Shown: positions 11,926-24,727, counted from the stretch's first letter. The stretch is DNA of 64,000 nucleotides from Piliocolobus tephrosceles (GCF_002776525.5 NC_045449.1:120369-184368), one strand, 5' to 3'. Numbers and translations: made by a program. Notes: generated by a model from the letters alone, not told the origin.

Positions 11926-13761
11926 TCACTGTATTTTTAATGCATCCTTTGGTGAGCTTAGCTGCAGTTACGTTTTTCACTGCTGCCTATTATTTCGCAG
12001 CCAAAATTCATCCTTTCTACATGAAAGGACATGTATAATAGGTTATTATTTCCAGGGTTTTTTTCTCTTACAAAAAATACTCCCACGTGCATCTGTGGCC
12101 TGTTTCCCGGGGAGCACAGCCTCTCTGGGGCCCACACCTAGCAGTGGGTTTCCAGGTCAAATGTCACGGAGATGATACTTAGAACTTATGAGGTGCCAGG
12201 TGCAACATGATGAACCAGCCGGGACTCCTGCAGAAGAGGCTTCTCGGATTTAATTTGCAGACAAGGAGCATCAGGAGCTGGTCCACGGCCATGACATTGA
12301 CCCTCAAGTCAATGTGGGGTTGGCAGCAGCTGGCAAAGTTCAAGGGCCCAGAGGACAACCAGGTCCTGGGACCCAAAGCCAAGTTCAGAGATGCAAATTG
12401 TTACATGACAGTCAGGGCCAGACTGTGGACTGGGCTTTCTGCGGGAGCATGAACCCAGCCTGGGAAGGAACCATTGACAAAGTCAGGGCAAGGAGATGAG
12501 AAGCAGGGACTCAGGAGTCCCCCAGATATAACGTTGGCAACTAAGGAGAAGACAGGGATGAAAGGCCACTTCTGTCCAAAGGTACTTCTCCAGCTTGCAG
12601 CCTCGGCTTGGAACGGGAGGGTCTGAGGGCAGGCGGAGGGAGCTGATCTAGTAGGGAGAGCCTGTCCAGCAGCCCGGGTGGACTTCCAGCTTTACGAGTC
12701 CTCGGACTGTCATGTAAGGACCGGGAGCTTCCGTTTAGCTGGAAAATGGGAGCATTTGTTCCCCCGTCCCCAAGCCTCATGCCACGCCCAGAGGAGGATC
12801 TCAGCAAGGGCCAGTTCTCTTCTGCTTCTGTTTTTCATCAGAAGAATTTTCTGGCACCTCGGGAGAACATGCATCTTGAATTATTTCTTGAGAAGAGGGG
12901 ATGGGTGTGTTTTTCCAGGCTGGGCACCACCTAGGAGCTTATTAAATACTTCCTGAAGGAGGGTGCCACCCTCCACTCCCCAGTCTCCATCTGCGAGACA
13001 GCTGGCTAGGGGGAGGGGCACCACTGTGTCAGCCAATGTCACTTGGCATCTGAAAAACGGGCAGGAAAATCGGCTCATCCAAATTTTTATTCAAATGAAT
13101 GCAAGAGAAAGACCAAATTCAGATGCTTTCTCCTTAGCTTTTCGCCCCCTTCTCCAGGGGCACGCATAGGTGGGCATGGCACTGGGGAAAAGCAGGAGGC
13201 CCAGCAGGGAGCAGGGAGTAGGCAGGGTGGTTGCTGTGTCTGGACGGTGTCCCATCAGCTGCCCCGTGGGGTGGATTCGCACCCTGCACCTTGCCACAGT
13301 CACTGGGCAGATTCATGTCCCGCACCTTGTCACAGTCAAGGCTGGTTGCAGGCTGCAGGGCTCCCAGCTCTGCCCACTCTGAGCTTACCTGCTATGGCTG
13401 AGAAAGTGATGGTCGCCCAGGGGCCCCACAGAGTCAAATGTCAGGAGCTGTGGGCTACATGTCTGGTGGGCCAGGGTGTTTCGGTGAACCCCGTCAGCCC
13501 ACCTCCCTACTGTCCACAACCAGGGAGCCTTCTGGGACCACCTGCCACCTGCACCTGCCTTAGGTGAACCAGGGCCCAGTACTTAGAAAGTGGGAAGCCT
13601 CGCTGGAGCCCCGGCTTCACTGTGAACACCCTGAGCATGAGACAGCATCCCCTTCCCCGGACCACTTGCCCTGCAGATAGCCGCTGGCCTCCTGCTGCCT
13701 CTGCTTCAAGTCGGCCGAAACAGAACCTTTTCAAAGAAGCCTACCTTGGCCAGTCTACTTT

Positions 13762-14493
13762 TCTTACCTGTGATAAAATGTACAAAACATACAACGTACC
13801 ATTCGAACCATTGTTAGGTATACAGTTGAGTGACATTAAGTATATTCACAGGGTTGTGTGAGCATCGCCACCATCCATCCTCCGGACTTTTCCATCATCC
13901 CAGACTGACCTCTGCCCATTCACGACTGATGCCCCATCTGCCTCCCCTGCCGGCCCCTGGCAACCGCCTTTCTGCTACCTGTCGCTAAGAATTTGGCTGT
14001 TCTAGGAACTCATATAAATGGAATCCTGCGGTATCTGTCCTTTTGCGTCTGGCTCTTTTCACTTGGTACTCTGTCCTCAAGGTTCATCTGAGACGCAGAG
14101 AGTGTCAGAATCTCCTTCCTCTGGGAGGCTGAAGAATACCAGTAACATTTACGTCTGTACCATGTTTTGTTTATTCGTCCGTCTGACGACAGACACTTGT
14201 GTTTCTCCCGTGTTTTGCCTCTTGAGAATAATGTGGCGAGGAACACGGGTGTACACACATCCATCTGAGTCCCTGCTTTCAGTTCTTCTGGGCGTAGTCC
14301 CAGAAGCGGGGTCGCTGGGCCCAGTGGTAATTCTGTTTAACGTTTCAAGGAACCGCCACCCTGCTCTCCACAGCGGCCGCACCTCTTTGCATTCCCACCA
14401 ACAGCGCACGAGGTCCTAATTTCTCCACATCCTCACCAATGCCTGGTGCTTTCTGCGTTTTAGATAACAGCCACCCTAACGGGTATGCAGTGG
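13762..14493 (-). mobile_element. 5'-truncated old L1 with preserved target-site duplications
   Basis: Reverse complement of an L1M 3' end, recognisable from 'gataaaatgtacaaaacata' to 'gggtatgcagtggt'. It is flanked by the 15-bp direct repeat TGGCCAGTCTACTTT at 13747-13761 and 14494-14508. The match to L1 stops exactly where the right repeat begins. Confidence 0.8.
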
Positions 14494-14572
14494 TGGCCAG
14501 TCTACTTTAACACGGCAACCTCCCACCCGCCCAGCCTTCCCAACACTCCTGATTCCTTTACGCAGTTCTTTC

Positions 14573-14860
14573 TCTTTTCTTTTTTCTTTTTAGAGACAGG
14601 GTCTTACTCTGTTGCCAGGCTGGAGTGAAGTGGTGCGATCACAGCTCATTACCGTTTGAAACTCCTGGGCTCGAGCAATCCTCCTGCCTCAGCCTCCTGA
14701 GTAGCTGAGAACAGGTTCACGCCACCAGGCCCGGATGATGTTTTATTTTTTAGAGACAAGGTATCACCATGTTGCCCAGGCTGGTCTTGAACTTCTGGCC
14801 TCAAGCAGTCCTCTTGCCTCAGCCTCCCAGAGGGCTGCGTGTGAGCCACTGTGCCTGACC
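14573..14860 (-). mobile_element. Alu (J-like), antisense
   Basis: 'tagagacagggtcttactct' to 'gtgagccactgtgcctgacc'; both arms are present but diverged. Confidence 0.9.
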
Positions 14861-15094
14861 TACTCATTCTTTTTCCTATTCAGATCTAATGTGTGATATG
14901 ATCTGCTTATTTAGGTTTCATTGTCTGTTCCCCACTCTCAGGCCCAGTCCCCACTAGAACGCAAGCTCAAGGCAGAGCTAGTTCACCATGGCTGTTTTCC
15001 AAGGGCCTCAAACCGTGCCCGGCGCATGGCAAATCCTCAGTGAACATCAGAGGAGTAAGTGATTCGATGAATAGAGTTGTGAGAAGGTGTTTTG

Positions 15095-15265
15095 GAGGAA
15101 GACACATCTGTCTTCAAGCCCAGCTCCATCAAGCACATCTAGCGTCTTTGGGCACGTGACCTCCTCGCCCTGAGCTTCAGTTTCTCCAACTGTCACAGGG
15201 GCCAATGGGCTCCCGTGGGGATGAAGTGGGATGTTCACGGCCTGGCCCTTAGTGGGCACTCAGCT
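15095..15265 (-). repeat. MIR remnant
   Basis: 'ctgtcttcaagcccagctcc', 'gcttcagtttctccaactgt' and 'gatgaagtgggatgttcacg' follow the antisense MIR pattern. Confidence 0.5.
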
Positions 15266-16114
15266 CATGCCTGCTGTGAACGATGGGACTCCCTTCGTGT
15301 GCCTGGGTGTGAACAATGAACTCGCGGGCTGGAGCACAGCGCTGAGAAAGTCAGCAGCCTCTTGGATCTCAGAGCCTCAGAGGCAAACTTCTCCTATGCA
15401 CAAACACCGCTCAGATAGACGCCCCAGGCAAGGGGCAAGGGAGGGTGGCATGGCTGAGTCCATCTACAGGTGCACAGTGCAGGAGTCCCCATGAGGCAGA
15501 CTGCCCTGGGGACCGGTGGGCAGCAGGAGCCCGCTCCTCCTGCCACTGCCCACATGTGGGAGGCCAGGAGGCTGCACTGATAGCGGGTCTCTCTGGCAGA
15601 GCCACGGAGGCGTGGGAGGCGACCAGCACACTGAGGAAGTGTGACCATCCGGGTCCCCCAGGGACGCCGTGACAGCAGCCCAGAGTGAGCCAGGCACAGA
15701 CGGAGGGGTGCTCAGGCAGCCGCCCACCCCAGCACCAGCCACCCACTCCTGAATGCACTCACAGACCTCCGGAGGGGGCCCTCCGGCAAAGCTGTTTGCA
15801 GCAAAAATCCAAACTGCAAGTAACAGCAGAACCAGGAGAGAAACAGCGTGGAGAAACAGATGGCAGCGCGCGGTGAGCACAGGCTGCCTGCCCGGGAAGC
15901 AGGTGCCACAAGGATGCTGGGCTCGGGCTTGGCGAGCATGACCAGTTCCCACCAGCGGCTGGGCCGGCTGCGGAATTTGGGAGCCCCCGATGATCCTGAC
16001 CTTCCACAGGCCTGTGAGGCCCAGACTGAGGAAGAGTCTCCTAGTTGGAAGACCTCAGTGTGCTGCTTGTCACCTCCAGGATAAGTGGGTTGGAGATTAT
16101 TTAAAGATCAACCC

Positions 16115-16250
16115 TGCTGGGTATGGCGGCTCATGCCTGTAATCCCAGCACTTAGGGCAGCAGAGGCAGGAGGACTGGCTGAGTTCAGGAGTTTGAGGCC
16201 AGCCTTGGCAACATCGTGAGATGCCATCTCCACAAAAAAAAAAAAAAAAA
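16115..16250 (+). mobile_element. Alu left monomer (FLAM-like) with A-tail
   Basis: 'gctgggtatggcggctcatg' to 'gagatgccatctccac' and a run of A. The L1 at 16251 begins directly in its A-tail. Confidence 0.8.
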
Positions 16251-17418
16251 ATTCTCCCATTCTGTAGGTTGCCTATTCACTCTGATGGTAGTTTCTTTTG
16301 CTGTGCAGAAGCTCTTTAGTTTAATTAGATCCCATTTGTCAATTTTGGCTTTTGTTGCCATTGCTTTTGGTGTTTTAGTCATGAAGTCCTTGCCCATGCC
16401 TATGTCCTGAATGGTGTTGCCTAGGTTTTCTTCTAGGGTTTCTATGGTTTTAGGTCTAACATTTAAATCTTTAATCCATCTTGAATTAATTTTTGTATAA
16501 GGTGTAAGGAAGGGATCCAGTTTCAGCTTTCTACATATGGCCAGCCAGTTTTCCCAGCACCATTTATTAAATAGGGAGTCCTTCCTCATTTCTTGTTTTT
16601 GTCAGGTTTGTCAAAGATCAGATGGCTGTAGATGTATGGTATTATTTCTGAGGGCTCTGTTCTGTTCCATTGGTCTATATCTCTGCTTTGGTATCAGTAC
16701 CATGCTGTTTTGGTTACTGTAGCCTTGTAGTATAGTTTGAAGTCAGGTAGCGTGATGCCTCCAGCTTTGTTCTTTTGCTTTAGGATTCTCTTGGCAATGT
16801 GAGCTCTTTTTTGGTGCCATATGAACTTTAAAGTAGTTTTTTCCAATTCCGTGAAGAAAGTCATTGGTAGCTTGATGGGGATGGCATTGAATCTGTAAAT
16901 TACCTTGGGCAGTATGGCCATTTTCACAATATTAATTCTTCCTATCCATGAGCATGGAATGTTCTTCCATTTGTTTGTGTCCTCTTTTATTTCACTGAGC
17001 AGTGGTTTGTAGTTCTCCTTGAAGAGGTCCTTCACATCCCTTGTAAGTTGGATTCCTAGGTATTTTATTCTCTTTGAAGCAATTGTGAATGGGAGTTCAC
17101 TCATGATTTGGCTCTCTGTCTGTTACCGGTGTATAAGAATGCTTGTGATTTCTGCACATTGATTTTGTATCCTGAGACTTTGCTGAAGTTGCTTATCAGC
17201 TTAAGGAGATTTTGGGCTGAGACAATGGGGTTTTCTAAATAGACAATCATGTCATCTGCAAACAGGGATAATTGGACTTCTTCTTTTCCTAACTGAATAC
17301 CCTTTATTTCTTTCACCTGCCTGATTGCCCTGGCCAGAGCTTCCAACACTGTGTTGAATAGGAGTGGTGAGAGAGGGCGTCCCTGTCTCGTGCCGGTTTT
17401 CAAAGGGAATGCTTCCAG
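16251..17418 (-). pseudogene. L1 ORF2 fragment: inverted 5' segment of a twin-primed L1
   Basis: On the minus strand this reads as L1 ORF2, including the reverse-transcriptase FADD box (LFADDMIVYLENP near 17200-17290) and downstream text such as MAILPKVIYRFNAIPIKLPM. It is broken by frame changes and a stop, and truncated at both ends relative to ORF2. It joins head-on to the sense 3' segment at 17419. Its content matches an L1PA/L1PB-age primate L1. Confidence 0.95.
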
Positions 17419-18300
17419 TATCCAGAATGTACAAATAACTTAAACAAATTTACAAGAAAAAACCAAACAACCCCATCAAAACGTGGGTGAAGGAAATGAA
17501 CAGACACTTCTCCAAAGAAGACATTTATGCAGCCAACAGACACATGAAAAAATGCTCATCATCACTAGCCATCAGAGAAATGCACATCAAAACCACAATG
17601 AGATACCATCTCACACCAGTTAGAATGACGATCATTAAAAAGTCAGGAAACAACAGGTGCTGGAGAGGATGTGGAGAAATAGGAACACTTTTACACTGTT
17701 GGTGGGACTGTAAACTAGTTCAACCATTGTGGAAGACAGTGTGGTGATTCCTCAAGGATCTAGAACTAGAAATACCATTTGGTCCAGCCATCCCATTACT
17801 GGGTATATACCCAAAGGGTTATAAGGCATGCTGCTATAAAGACACATGCACACGTATGTTTACTGTGGCACCATTCACAATAGCAAAGACTTGGAACCAA
17901 CCCAAATGTCCATCAATGATACACTGGCTTAAGAAAATGTGGCACATATACACCATGGAATACAATGCAGCCATAAAAAGGATGAGTTCGTGTCCTTTGT
18001 AGGCACATGGATGCAGCTGGAAACCATCATTCTCAGCAAACTATCACAAGGACAGAAAACCAAACACCACATGTTCTCACTCATAGGTGGGAATTGAACA
18101 ATGAGAATACATGGACAAAGGGTGGGGAACATCACACACCGGGGCCTGCTGTGGGGTGGGGGGAGGGATAGCATTAGGAGAAATGCCTAACGTAAATGAC
18201 GAGTTAATGGGGGCAGCACACCAACATGGCACACGTATACATATGTAACAAACCCGCACGTTGTGCACATGTACCCTAGAACTTAAATATTTTTAAAAAA
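17419..18300 (+). mobile_element. L1 3' end: sense segment of the twin-primed L1
   Basis: From 'tatccagaatgtacaaataa' through the end of ORF2 ('gaatacaatgcagccataaa') and the 3' UTR to 'gtaccctagaacttaaatat'. In L1 order this segment begins about 45 nt after the place where the inverted segment (16251-17418) stops. Confidence 0.95.
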
Positions 18301-18345
18301 GCCCCCCCACCCCCACACACACCAAAAAAACACGTAAAACCAACC
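18301..18345. repeat. C-rich/CA-rich simple sequence after the L1 tail
   Basis: Run of C interrupted by A, then short CACACA and AAAAAAACAC, directly 3' of the L1 tail. Confidence 0.7.
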
Positions 18346-19984
18346 CTGTGAAGCCACTTTTCTTTTTTTAGTCAATCAACAAGCAGGAGAGAGGGGCCAG
18401 GAGGAAGAAATACAGACCCAGCGTCAGTGGCCCAGTGGCTATGAGAGAACCCAGCGAGGGCGACGTCAGGGACAGACCCCAGCGAGGGCGACTTCAGGAA
18501 GATCCAAAGTGCCCCGCAGGGAAAAGATTCTGAAGAGATCAGAACATGAAATTTCTTTGCAAATTTCTCTTTCAATCCACGAACATTTCCCGAGTGCCTC
18601 TGTATACGACACACTGCAGGAGGCACAGTGACTGTTGGCTGTTGCCCGCGGCTGCTGGGTTATAACCAGGATGTGGCGGGAAATTGAGGCGGCAAAGCCA
18701 AGGCTGAACAGAGAACACGCTAATTGTCTTAACCAGCCTTCAGCTCCTTAAAACTTGGTCTTCTTCACCCCTTTCTAGGCTGCCCCCCTCAGATGACACC
18801 CGTGTCCTCCAAGAAGCTTTCTTATGGCCAAGGCACATTTGAGAGGCTGCAGGGATGGTTTGCAGAATCCTGGGGAATCTCGATTCCAACCAACTTCTCT
18901 ACTGATGACAGCATAACTTGGAGTGAGTCATTCTTTGTTTTCTTTGAGTGGATAGGGATTCCAGGCTAAACAGTAAACGAAATGAATTTCTGGTTTGCCA
19001 CATCGTGTGCTTAGAAGCTGCCAGTGCAATTCCTCCCAGGCCAAACTGTCGCACCCATGAAAGCACGTGAAAAAGGCACCGCGAAACCCCAGCACGGGGC
19101 CTGTGACAGCTCAGTGCCAGGCTCCACATCAGGTGAGGGGATGAGGGGATGAGGCGGGAGGCGGGAGGCGTGCTATGGACCACCTGGGCCTCGCCTGCCC
19201 ACCTGGGCCTCGCCTGCCTGGCTGGGATAGGGGGCAGGAGCTGAAGCCACCTGGGCAGCCTTCCTGGCACAGCAGGGCTGCCAGTTCCTGGGGCCATAGG
19301 GGCTGTCCTCCCTCCTCCAACCTCTTGTCATCCCTGGGAGATACAGCTTCCAGAATCAGTCAGGCCGGCAATGTGAGCTGCATTGCGGAAGGAGTATTTC
19401 CTGAAGCAAGGCTCCATAGCGGAGAGCAGGGAGAGGCAGGAAGAGCTGAGGAGACAGCACAAGCCAGGGGCTGCGGTCCCTCGTCCTCCCTGGTTCTGAG
19501 GGGCCAGGTCACAGGAGAGTCAAAGGTGCCTCCTGCCTGGGGCAGCATCACAGGCACAATCCCAGGCCACGGGAAGGGCCATAAGAAGATGCCTCGGAAC
19601 CAGTCCTGGGCCTGCAGGGCTTGCCGCATCAGAGGGTGGACACACAGGGAGACGGAGGCCTGGGACAGGCTGCGGTAGAAGCAGGGAGGGGAAAACCTCT
19701 ACAGCATTTCGTGCAGGTGAATGTGGCATGCTGGGGCTCAGGAAAATAATTAGACAACTGTTTGGTGTCTAGGAAACATCAAGACTGGCCTTACTAATAA
19801 AATAGAAACCCACAAGAAGAAAACGAGCAAAATAAAGGAAACAGTGGAGGACTGCAGGGGAACCAGAGAGTGGAGAGAAGAACCAAAACTTACACTGGAG
19901 GAGGGAAGAGCAGACATGGCTGCGAGGAAAACGGAAGTGGCTGGAAGGCTCTTCTAGGCTCATAAGAGCATCAGCTGGTATTAA

Positions 19985-20345
19985 CACAAGCACTTTGGAA
20001 AAGGATCGGGAATCACCCAATAGAGTTGAATGTGGACACACCCCATAATCCAAGAGAAACCCTCCAGCCTAAAGTCTGCAGACACTCTTGCACAGGTACA
20101 TGTGCTCCAGGACCCATGAATGTTCACAGCAGGATTACTTATAAGAGCAAAAAAGCGGAGAGTAACTAAAATGATCACCCAGGTAAAATGGATAAACAGG
20201 TATGTATTTCTTACAGTGGGATATACACCGCAGTGACGGGAACGAATCCAGCTGCACGTGTCAACATGGGTGAATTTCAGGATCACAACGCTGAATGAAT
20301 AAAGAAGAAACATACAGAAAAATACACACAGACCCACCTTGTTTA
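19985..20345 (+). repeat. Old L1 (L1M) ORF2-3' fragment
   Basis: 'gaatgttcacagcaggatta', 'aaaatggataaacaggtatg' and 'acgctgaatgaataaagaag' follow the old L1 3' pattern in sense orientation. Confidence 0.6.
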
Positions 20346-20500
20346 CGTCACATGCAAACACAAGCAGAACTAAGCATGCGGACTTTTGCAGCGTGGCAAT
20401 GACCTATTTCTCAGCTCCCAGGGTAATTAGTGGGTACCTCTTTTATTATGATTCTTTAAACTGTACACGAGTTTTTTTGAGTCCAGTTTAGAACTGTAAG

Positions 20501-20765
20501 CTGCCCAGGCTGGAGTACGTTGGTACAATTATGGTTCACTGCAGCCTTGACCTCCGGGGCTTAAGCAATCCTCCCACCTCAGCCTCCTGACTAGCTGAGA
20601 CTACAGGTGCGTGCCACTATACCTGGTTAATAATTTAGGGACTTTTTGTAGAGAGGGGGTTTCACCATGTTGTCCAGGCTGGTCTCAAACTCCTGGGCTC
20701 AAGCAATCCACCCACCTTGGCCTGCCAAAGTGCTGGGATTACAGGTATGAGCCACCATGTCCAGG
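20501..20765 (-). mobile_element. Alu (J-like), antisense, lacking its T-run
   Basis: 'ctgcccaggctggagtacgt' to 'tatgagccaccatgtccagg'; slightly truncated at the tail side. Confidence 0.9.
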
Positions 20766-21144
20766 CTTTTTCCTTTTTTGTTTATTTAAATCTTGAACAC
20801 ACATCACAGTTTATTAATCCACCAGCAAGAAAACCAGGCGAGGGACTAGAGTGTGCCAGTCCACGGCAGGAATGGAATGGAGAGTCCAGAGCTGGGAAAC
20901 AGAGCGCTGAGCTAAGCAGCCGGTTTACAAAGGCACCTCACTAGGAGAATGTCATGGTTCTGTGTGGTCTCAAGAACCTCGTCTCCAGGACTTGGTAGAG
21001 AGGAAATCGGGGACAAGACAATTGGGAGCACCAATCAGGAATCAAAAATTAAAAATAACCAATGAGAAGCAAATGATAACGAAACATCTGTGGCTGTTAT
21101 AGGAATGACAAGGTTCACCGCGCTAAGAAATGACTGAAATACAG

Positions 21145-22100
21145 CAAAAGAAACCACCATCAGAGTGAACAGGCAACCTACAGAATGGGAGAAAAGTTTT
21201 GCAATCTACTCATCTGACAAAGGGCTAATATCCAGAATCTACGAAGAAATTAAACAAATTTACAAGAAAAAATCAAACAACCCCATCAAAAAGTGGGCGA
21301 AGGATATGAACAGGCACTTCTCCAAAGAAGACATTTATGCAGCCAACAGACACATGAAAAAATGCTCATCGTCACTGGCCATCAGAGAAATGCAAATCAA
21401 AACCACAATGAGATATCATCTCACACCAGTTAGAATGGTGATCATTAAAAAGTCAGGAAACAACAGGTGCTGGAGATGATATGGAGAAACAGGAACACTT
21501 TTAAACTGTTGGTGGGACTATAAACTAGTTCAACCATTGTGGAAGATGGTGTGGCGATTCCTCAAGGATCTAGAACTAGACATACCATTTGACCCAGCCA
21601 TCCCATTACTGGGGATATACCCAAAGGATTATAAATCGTGCTGCTATAGAGACACATGCAACGTATGTTTGTTGTGGCACTATTCACAATGGGAAAGACT
21701 TGGAACCAAACCAAATGTCCATCAGTGACAGACTGGATTCAGAAAATGTAGCACATATACACCATGGAATACTATGCAGCCATGAAAAAGGATGAGTTCA
21801 TGTCCTTTGTAGGGACATGGATGCAGCTGGAAACCATCATTCTCAGCAAACTATCACAAGAACAGAAAACCAAACACCACACGTTCTCACTCATAGGTGG
21901 GAATTGAACAATGAGATCACTTGGACACAGGAAGGGGAACATCACACACCAGGGCCTATTGTGGGGAGAGGGGAGGAGGGAGGGATAGCATCAGGAGATA
22001 TACCTAATGTAAATGACGAGTTAATGGGTGCACACACCAACATGGCACATGTATACATATGTAACAAACCTGCACATTATGTACATGTAAAACAACAAAA
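21145..22100 (+). mobile_element. 5'-truncated L1 3' end, with target-site duplications
   Basis: Begins in ORF2 at 'caaaagaaaccaccatcaga' and runs to the 3' UTR end 'cattatgtacatgtaaaac'. Flanking repeats are AAGAAATGACTGAAATACAG (21125-21144) and AAGAAAATGACTAAAATACAG (22101-22121, one base longer). An open stretch at 21165-21479 is ORF2 C-terminal remnant, not a gene. It shares about 0.9 kb with the L1 at 17419-18300 in the same orientation. Confidence 0.9.
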
Positions 22101-22271
22101 AAGAAAATGACTAAAATACAGTTCAATTGAGTTTAAAATTCATTAGGAGATCTCTCACTTTTAGGAACGAAAATGGTTCCTGGGGTTCTTTTTCAAATTT
22201 GTTTCTACTTTTCTCAAAGGCCTGGTTTGTTCAACCTGGTTTCTATTCCTTCTCTTAGATCTTTTGTTTTA

Positions 22272-22442
22272 TTTTAGAGGCAGGGTCTTGCTCTAAAGCC
22301 CTTCGTGAGCCTTGCTCACTAAGGCTGGAGTGCAGTGGCACGACCTCAGCTCACTGCCACCTCCACCTCCCGGGCAAAAGTCATCCTCCCACCTCAGCCT
22401 CCCAAGGAGCTGGGACTACAGGCGTGCACCACGATGCCAGCC

Positions 22443-22479
<37 letters not shown>

Positions 22480-22597
22480 AGAGAAAAAGTCTTGCTTTGT
22501 TTCCCAGGCTGGTCTCCAACTCCTAGGCACAAGAGATCCTCCTGCTCAGCTTCCCAAAGTGTTGGGATTAGAGGTGTGAGCTGCCATATCCAGCCTC
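22272..22597 (-). mobile_element. Alu, antisense, with an expanded middle T-run
   Basis: Left part 'ttttagaggcagggtcttgc' has a small insertion; the linker T-run at about 22445-22477 is over 30 nt; it ends near 'gtgagctgccatatccagcc'. Confidence 0.9.
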
Positions 22598-22969
22598 TCT
22601 TACACCTTTTAAGTAATTTTTCAAAACACATTTATCATCTCTTTCACCATTTCACTATTCTCTCTCATTTTCTGGGCACCATTCTCCTAGCTGTTACATT
22701 TTCCATGTCTCCTGCTTTTCTTCATGTGGCTGGTGGACAACAGGGGTAAAATCCACAGAATTTTGAGTGGGAAAGATTAGGATTAATTGCATTACCAGTG
22801 AAGTGGTCTTTTTTGTATAAAGGCAAAAATTATCGGATAGCCCTGGACTCAGAAAACGTATCATCCATGCGCCCTTATTTTTTGAAATACATAAAATTAT
22901 AGACCAGCTAATTCTTAGATAAATAAAAATAATAACTCAAGAGTCTACAAGAAAATAATCATTGATTTT

Positions 22970-23360
22970 CCTTCTAGAAATCCATTCTAAGGATAGAATC
23001 TAAAATGGAGACAAAGAGCTATGCACACAGTAATAAGAGAAAAAATGAAAACAATTTAAATGTCCTCACTTAGGAGAATATCTGTATGACAGAATATCAA
23101 TGAGAAAGTTCACAAAGAGTTCTTGATTACACCAGAAAAGACTTAAGATATTCATTCTAAAACATAGGTTCAATAATATAAAAAAAAAAGGCAGAGAAAA
23201 ATGATTATAATATACTAAATATTCCAATGGTTGTCTCTGATTCTGGATTTTTGGAAGGTGTATACTTCTTTATGCTTGTCTATAATTGTAAATGTTCCTC
23301 AATGATCCATATGAATTTTATCATCAGAAAAGAGTAAAATGTATAGAATATATGTTTAAA
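22970..23360 (+). repeat. Old L1 (L1M/L1ME-like) 3' fragment, AT-rich
   Basis: 'tagaaatccattctaaggat' and 'acaatttaaatgtcctcac' fit the 3' part of old L1s; the surrounding region (22800-23440) is AT-rich. Confidence 0.5.
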
Positions 23361-23585
23361 AAATGAAAACTTTCAAAGGTAACAACAGACAAGAACTTAT
23401 GTATCTGGGCAATATTAAATAAGAAAAATAAAATACTGTGCTACTGGTTTTGAGATAGTCTGCAATTATTTCTCAACACAGCAGCATGAGTACCCTTTAA
23501 AAGAGGGGGAGATGGGATTCTGTCTCTGCTTTCCTCAAGACCCTCCAAGGGCGCCTCATTTTCCTGAGTGTAAAACCAAAGTCTT

Positions 23586-23890
23586 GGCCAGGTGCAGTGG
23601 CTCACGCCTGAAATCCCAGCACTTTGGGAGACTGGGGCAGGCAGATTGCTTGAGCTCAGGAGTTTGAGACCAGCCTGGGCAACATGGCAAAACCCCGTCT
23701 CTACAAAATCACAAAAAATTAGCTGGACATGGTGGCACAGCCTGCAGTCCCAGCTATTCGGGAGGCTGAGGTGGGAGGGTTGGCTGAGCCCTGAAGGCAG
23801 AGGTTGCAGTGAGCTGAGATCGTGGCACTGCCCTACAGCCTGGGTCACACAGTGAGATCCTGTCTCGGAAAAACAAAACAAACAAACAAC
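23586..23890 (+). mobile_element. Alu, sense, full length
   Basis: 'ggccaggtgcagtggctcac' to 'gtgagatcctgtctcgg' and an A-rich (AAAC)n tail. Confidence 0.95.
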
Positions 23891-23961
23891 TCCCCAAACC
23901 CAAAGTCGTTGCAAAGGTCTCTAAGCACCAGCACGATCTGACCCACTCTATCATGTCTCCG

Positions 23962-24317
23962 ACGATATGGTCTGGCTGTGTCCCTGCCCAAATCTCATCT
24001 TGAACTGTAGCTCCCATGATTCCCACGTGTTGTGGGAGCGACCAAGTAGGAGGTAATTGAACTGAGGGGGCGGTTTCCCCAGACTGTTCTCGTGGTAGTG
24101 ACTAAGTGTCACGAGATCTGATGTTTTTATAAGAAGAAAATCCCTTCACTTGGTCTCATTCTTTCTTTGCCTGCCGCCATGTAAGACATGACTTCTGCCT
24201 TCCGTCATGGTTGGGAGGCCTCCCCGGCCATGTGGAACTGAGTCCATCAAATCTCTTCCCTTTATAATTACCCAGTCAGGTACGTCTTTATCAGCAGCGT
24301 GAGAACAGACTAATACA
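23962..24317 (+). repeat. MSTA/MSTB-type MaLR solo LTR
   Basis: Starts 'gatatggtctggctgtgtcc' and follows the MST LTR order: 'cccaaatctcatcttgaact', 'ggaggtaattgaactgaggg', 'ctgccgccatgtaagacatg', 'gcgtgagaacagactaatac'. Confidence 0.85.
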
Positions 24318-24339
24318 TCTGACAACCCCTCCCCAGCCC

Positions 24340-24715
24340 CAACCTAACTCCAGCCACGCTGGTCTCCGAGCTGTGCCTCCAATCTACTGAGCACACACGT
24401 CTGACTCGGGGCCTTTGCACCTCTTGCACCCCTACTCGGAATGCTTTCCCTCCACATAGCCACAGAAGATGCTTCAGATCTCTGCTCAAAAGTCATTTTG
24501 TCAGTGGGCCCTCCCTGATCCCCATGTAAGCCAGCAGCCACGCCAGTGTCCCCAGCACCTCTTCTCCCCTTTGCCCCAAGGCCTTGATCACCGTCTGTGA
24601 CTCTGCAGAATTTACGAGGTTTGTGGTCTCCCTCTCCCACTGGAAGAACTATTGTATCTGGCACATAGGAGATGCTCCATAAATGTGTCAGCTGCCTATG
24701 TGAATAAATGCATTT
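24340..24715 (+). repeat. L2 LINE 3' end
   Basis: 'gcctttgcacctcttgcacc', 'ccctccctgatccccatgt' and the closing 'ctggcacataggagatgctc' then 'cataaatg' match the L2 pattern. Confidence 0.6.
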
Positions 24716-24727
24716 ATTCTCTGTCTG

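Noticed and set aside
16185..17403. Reverse-transcriptase-like open frames
   Set aside because: They are fragments of L1 ORF2 in an inverted, truncated insertion, not a functional enzyme or a novel RT system.
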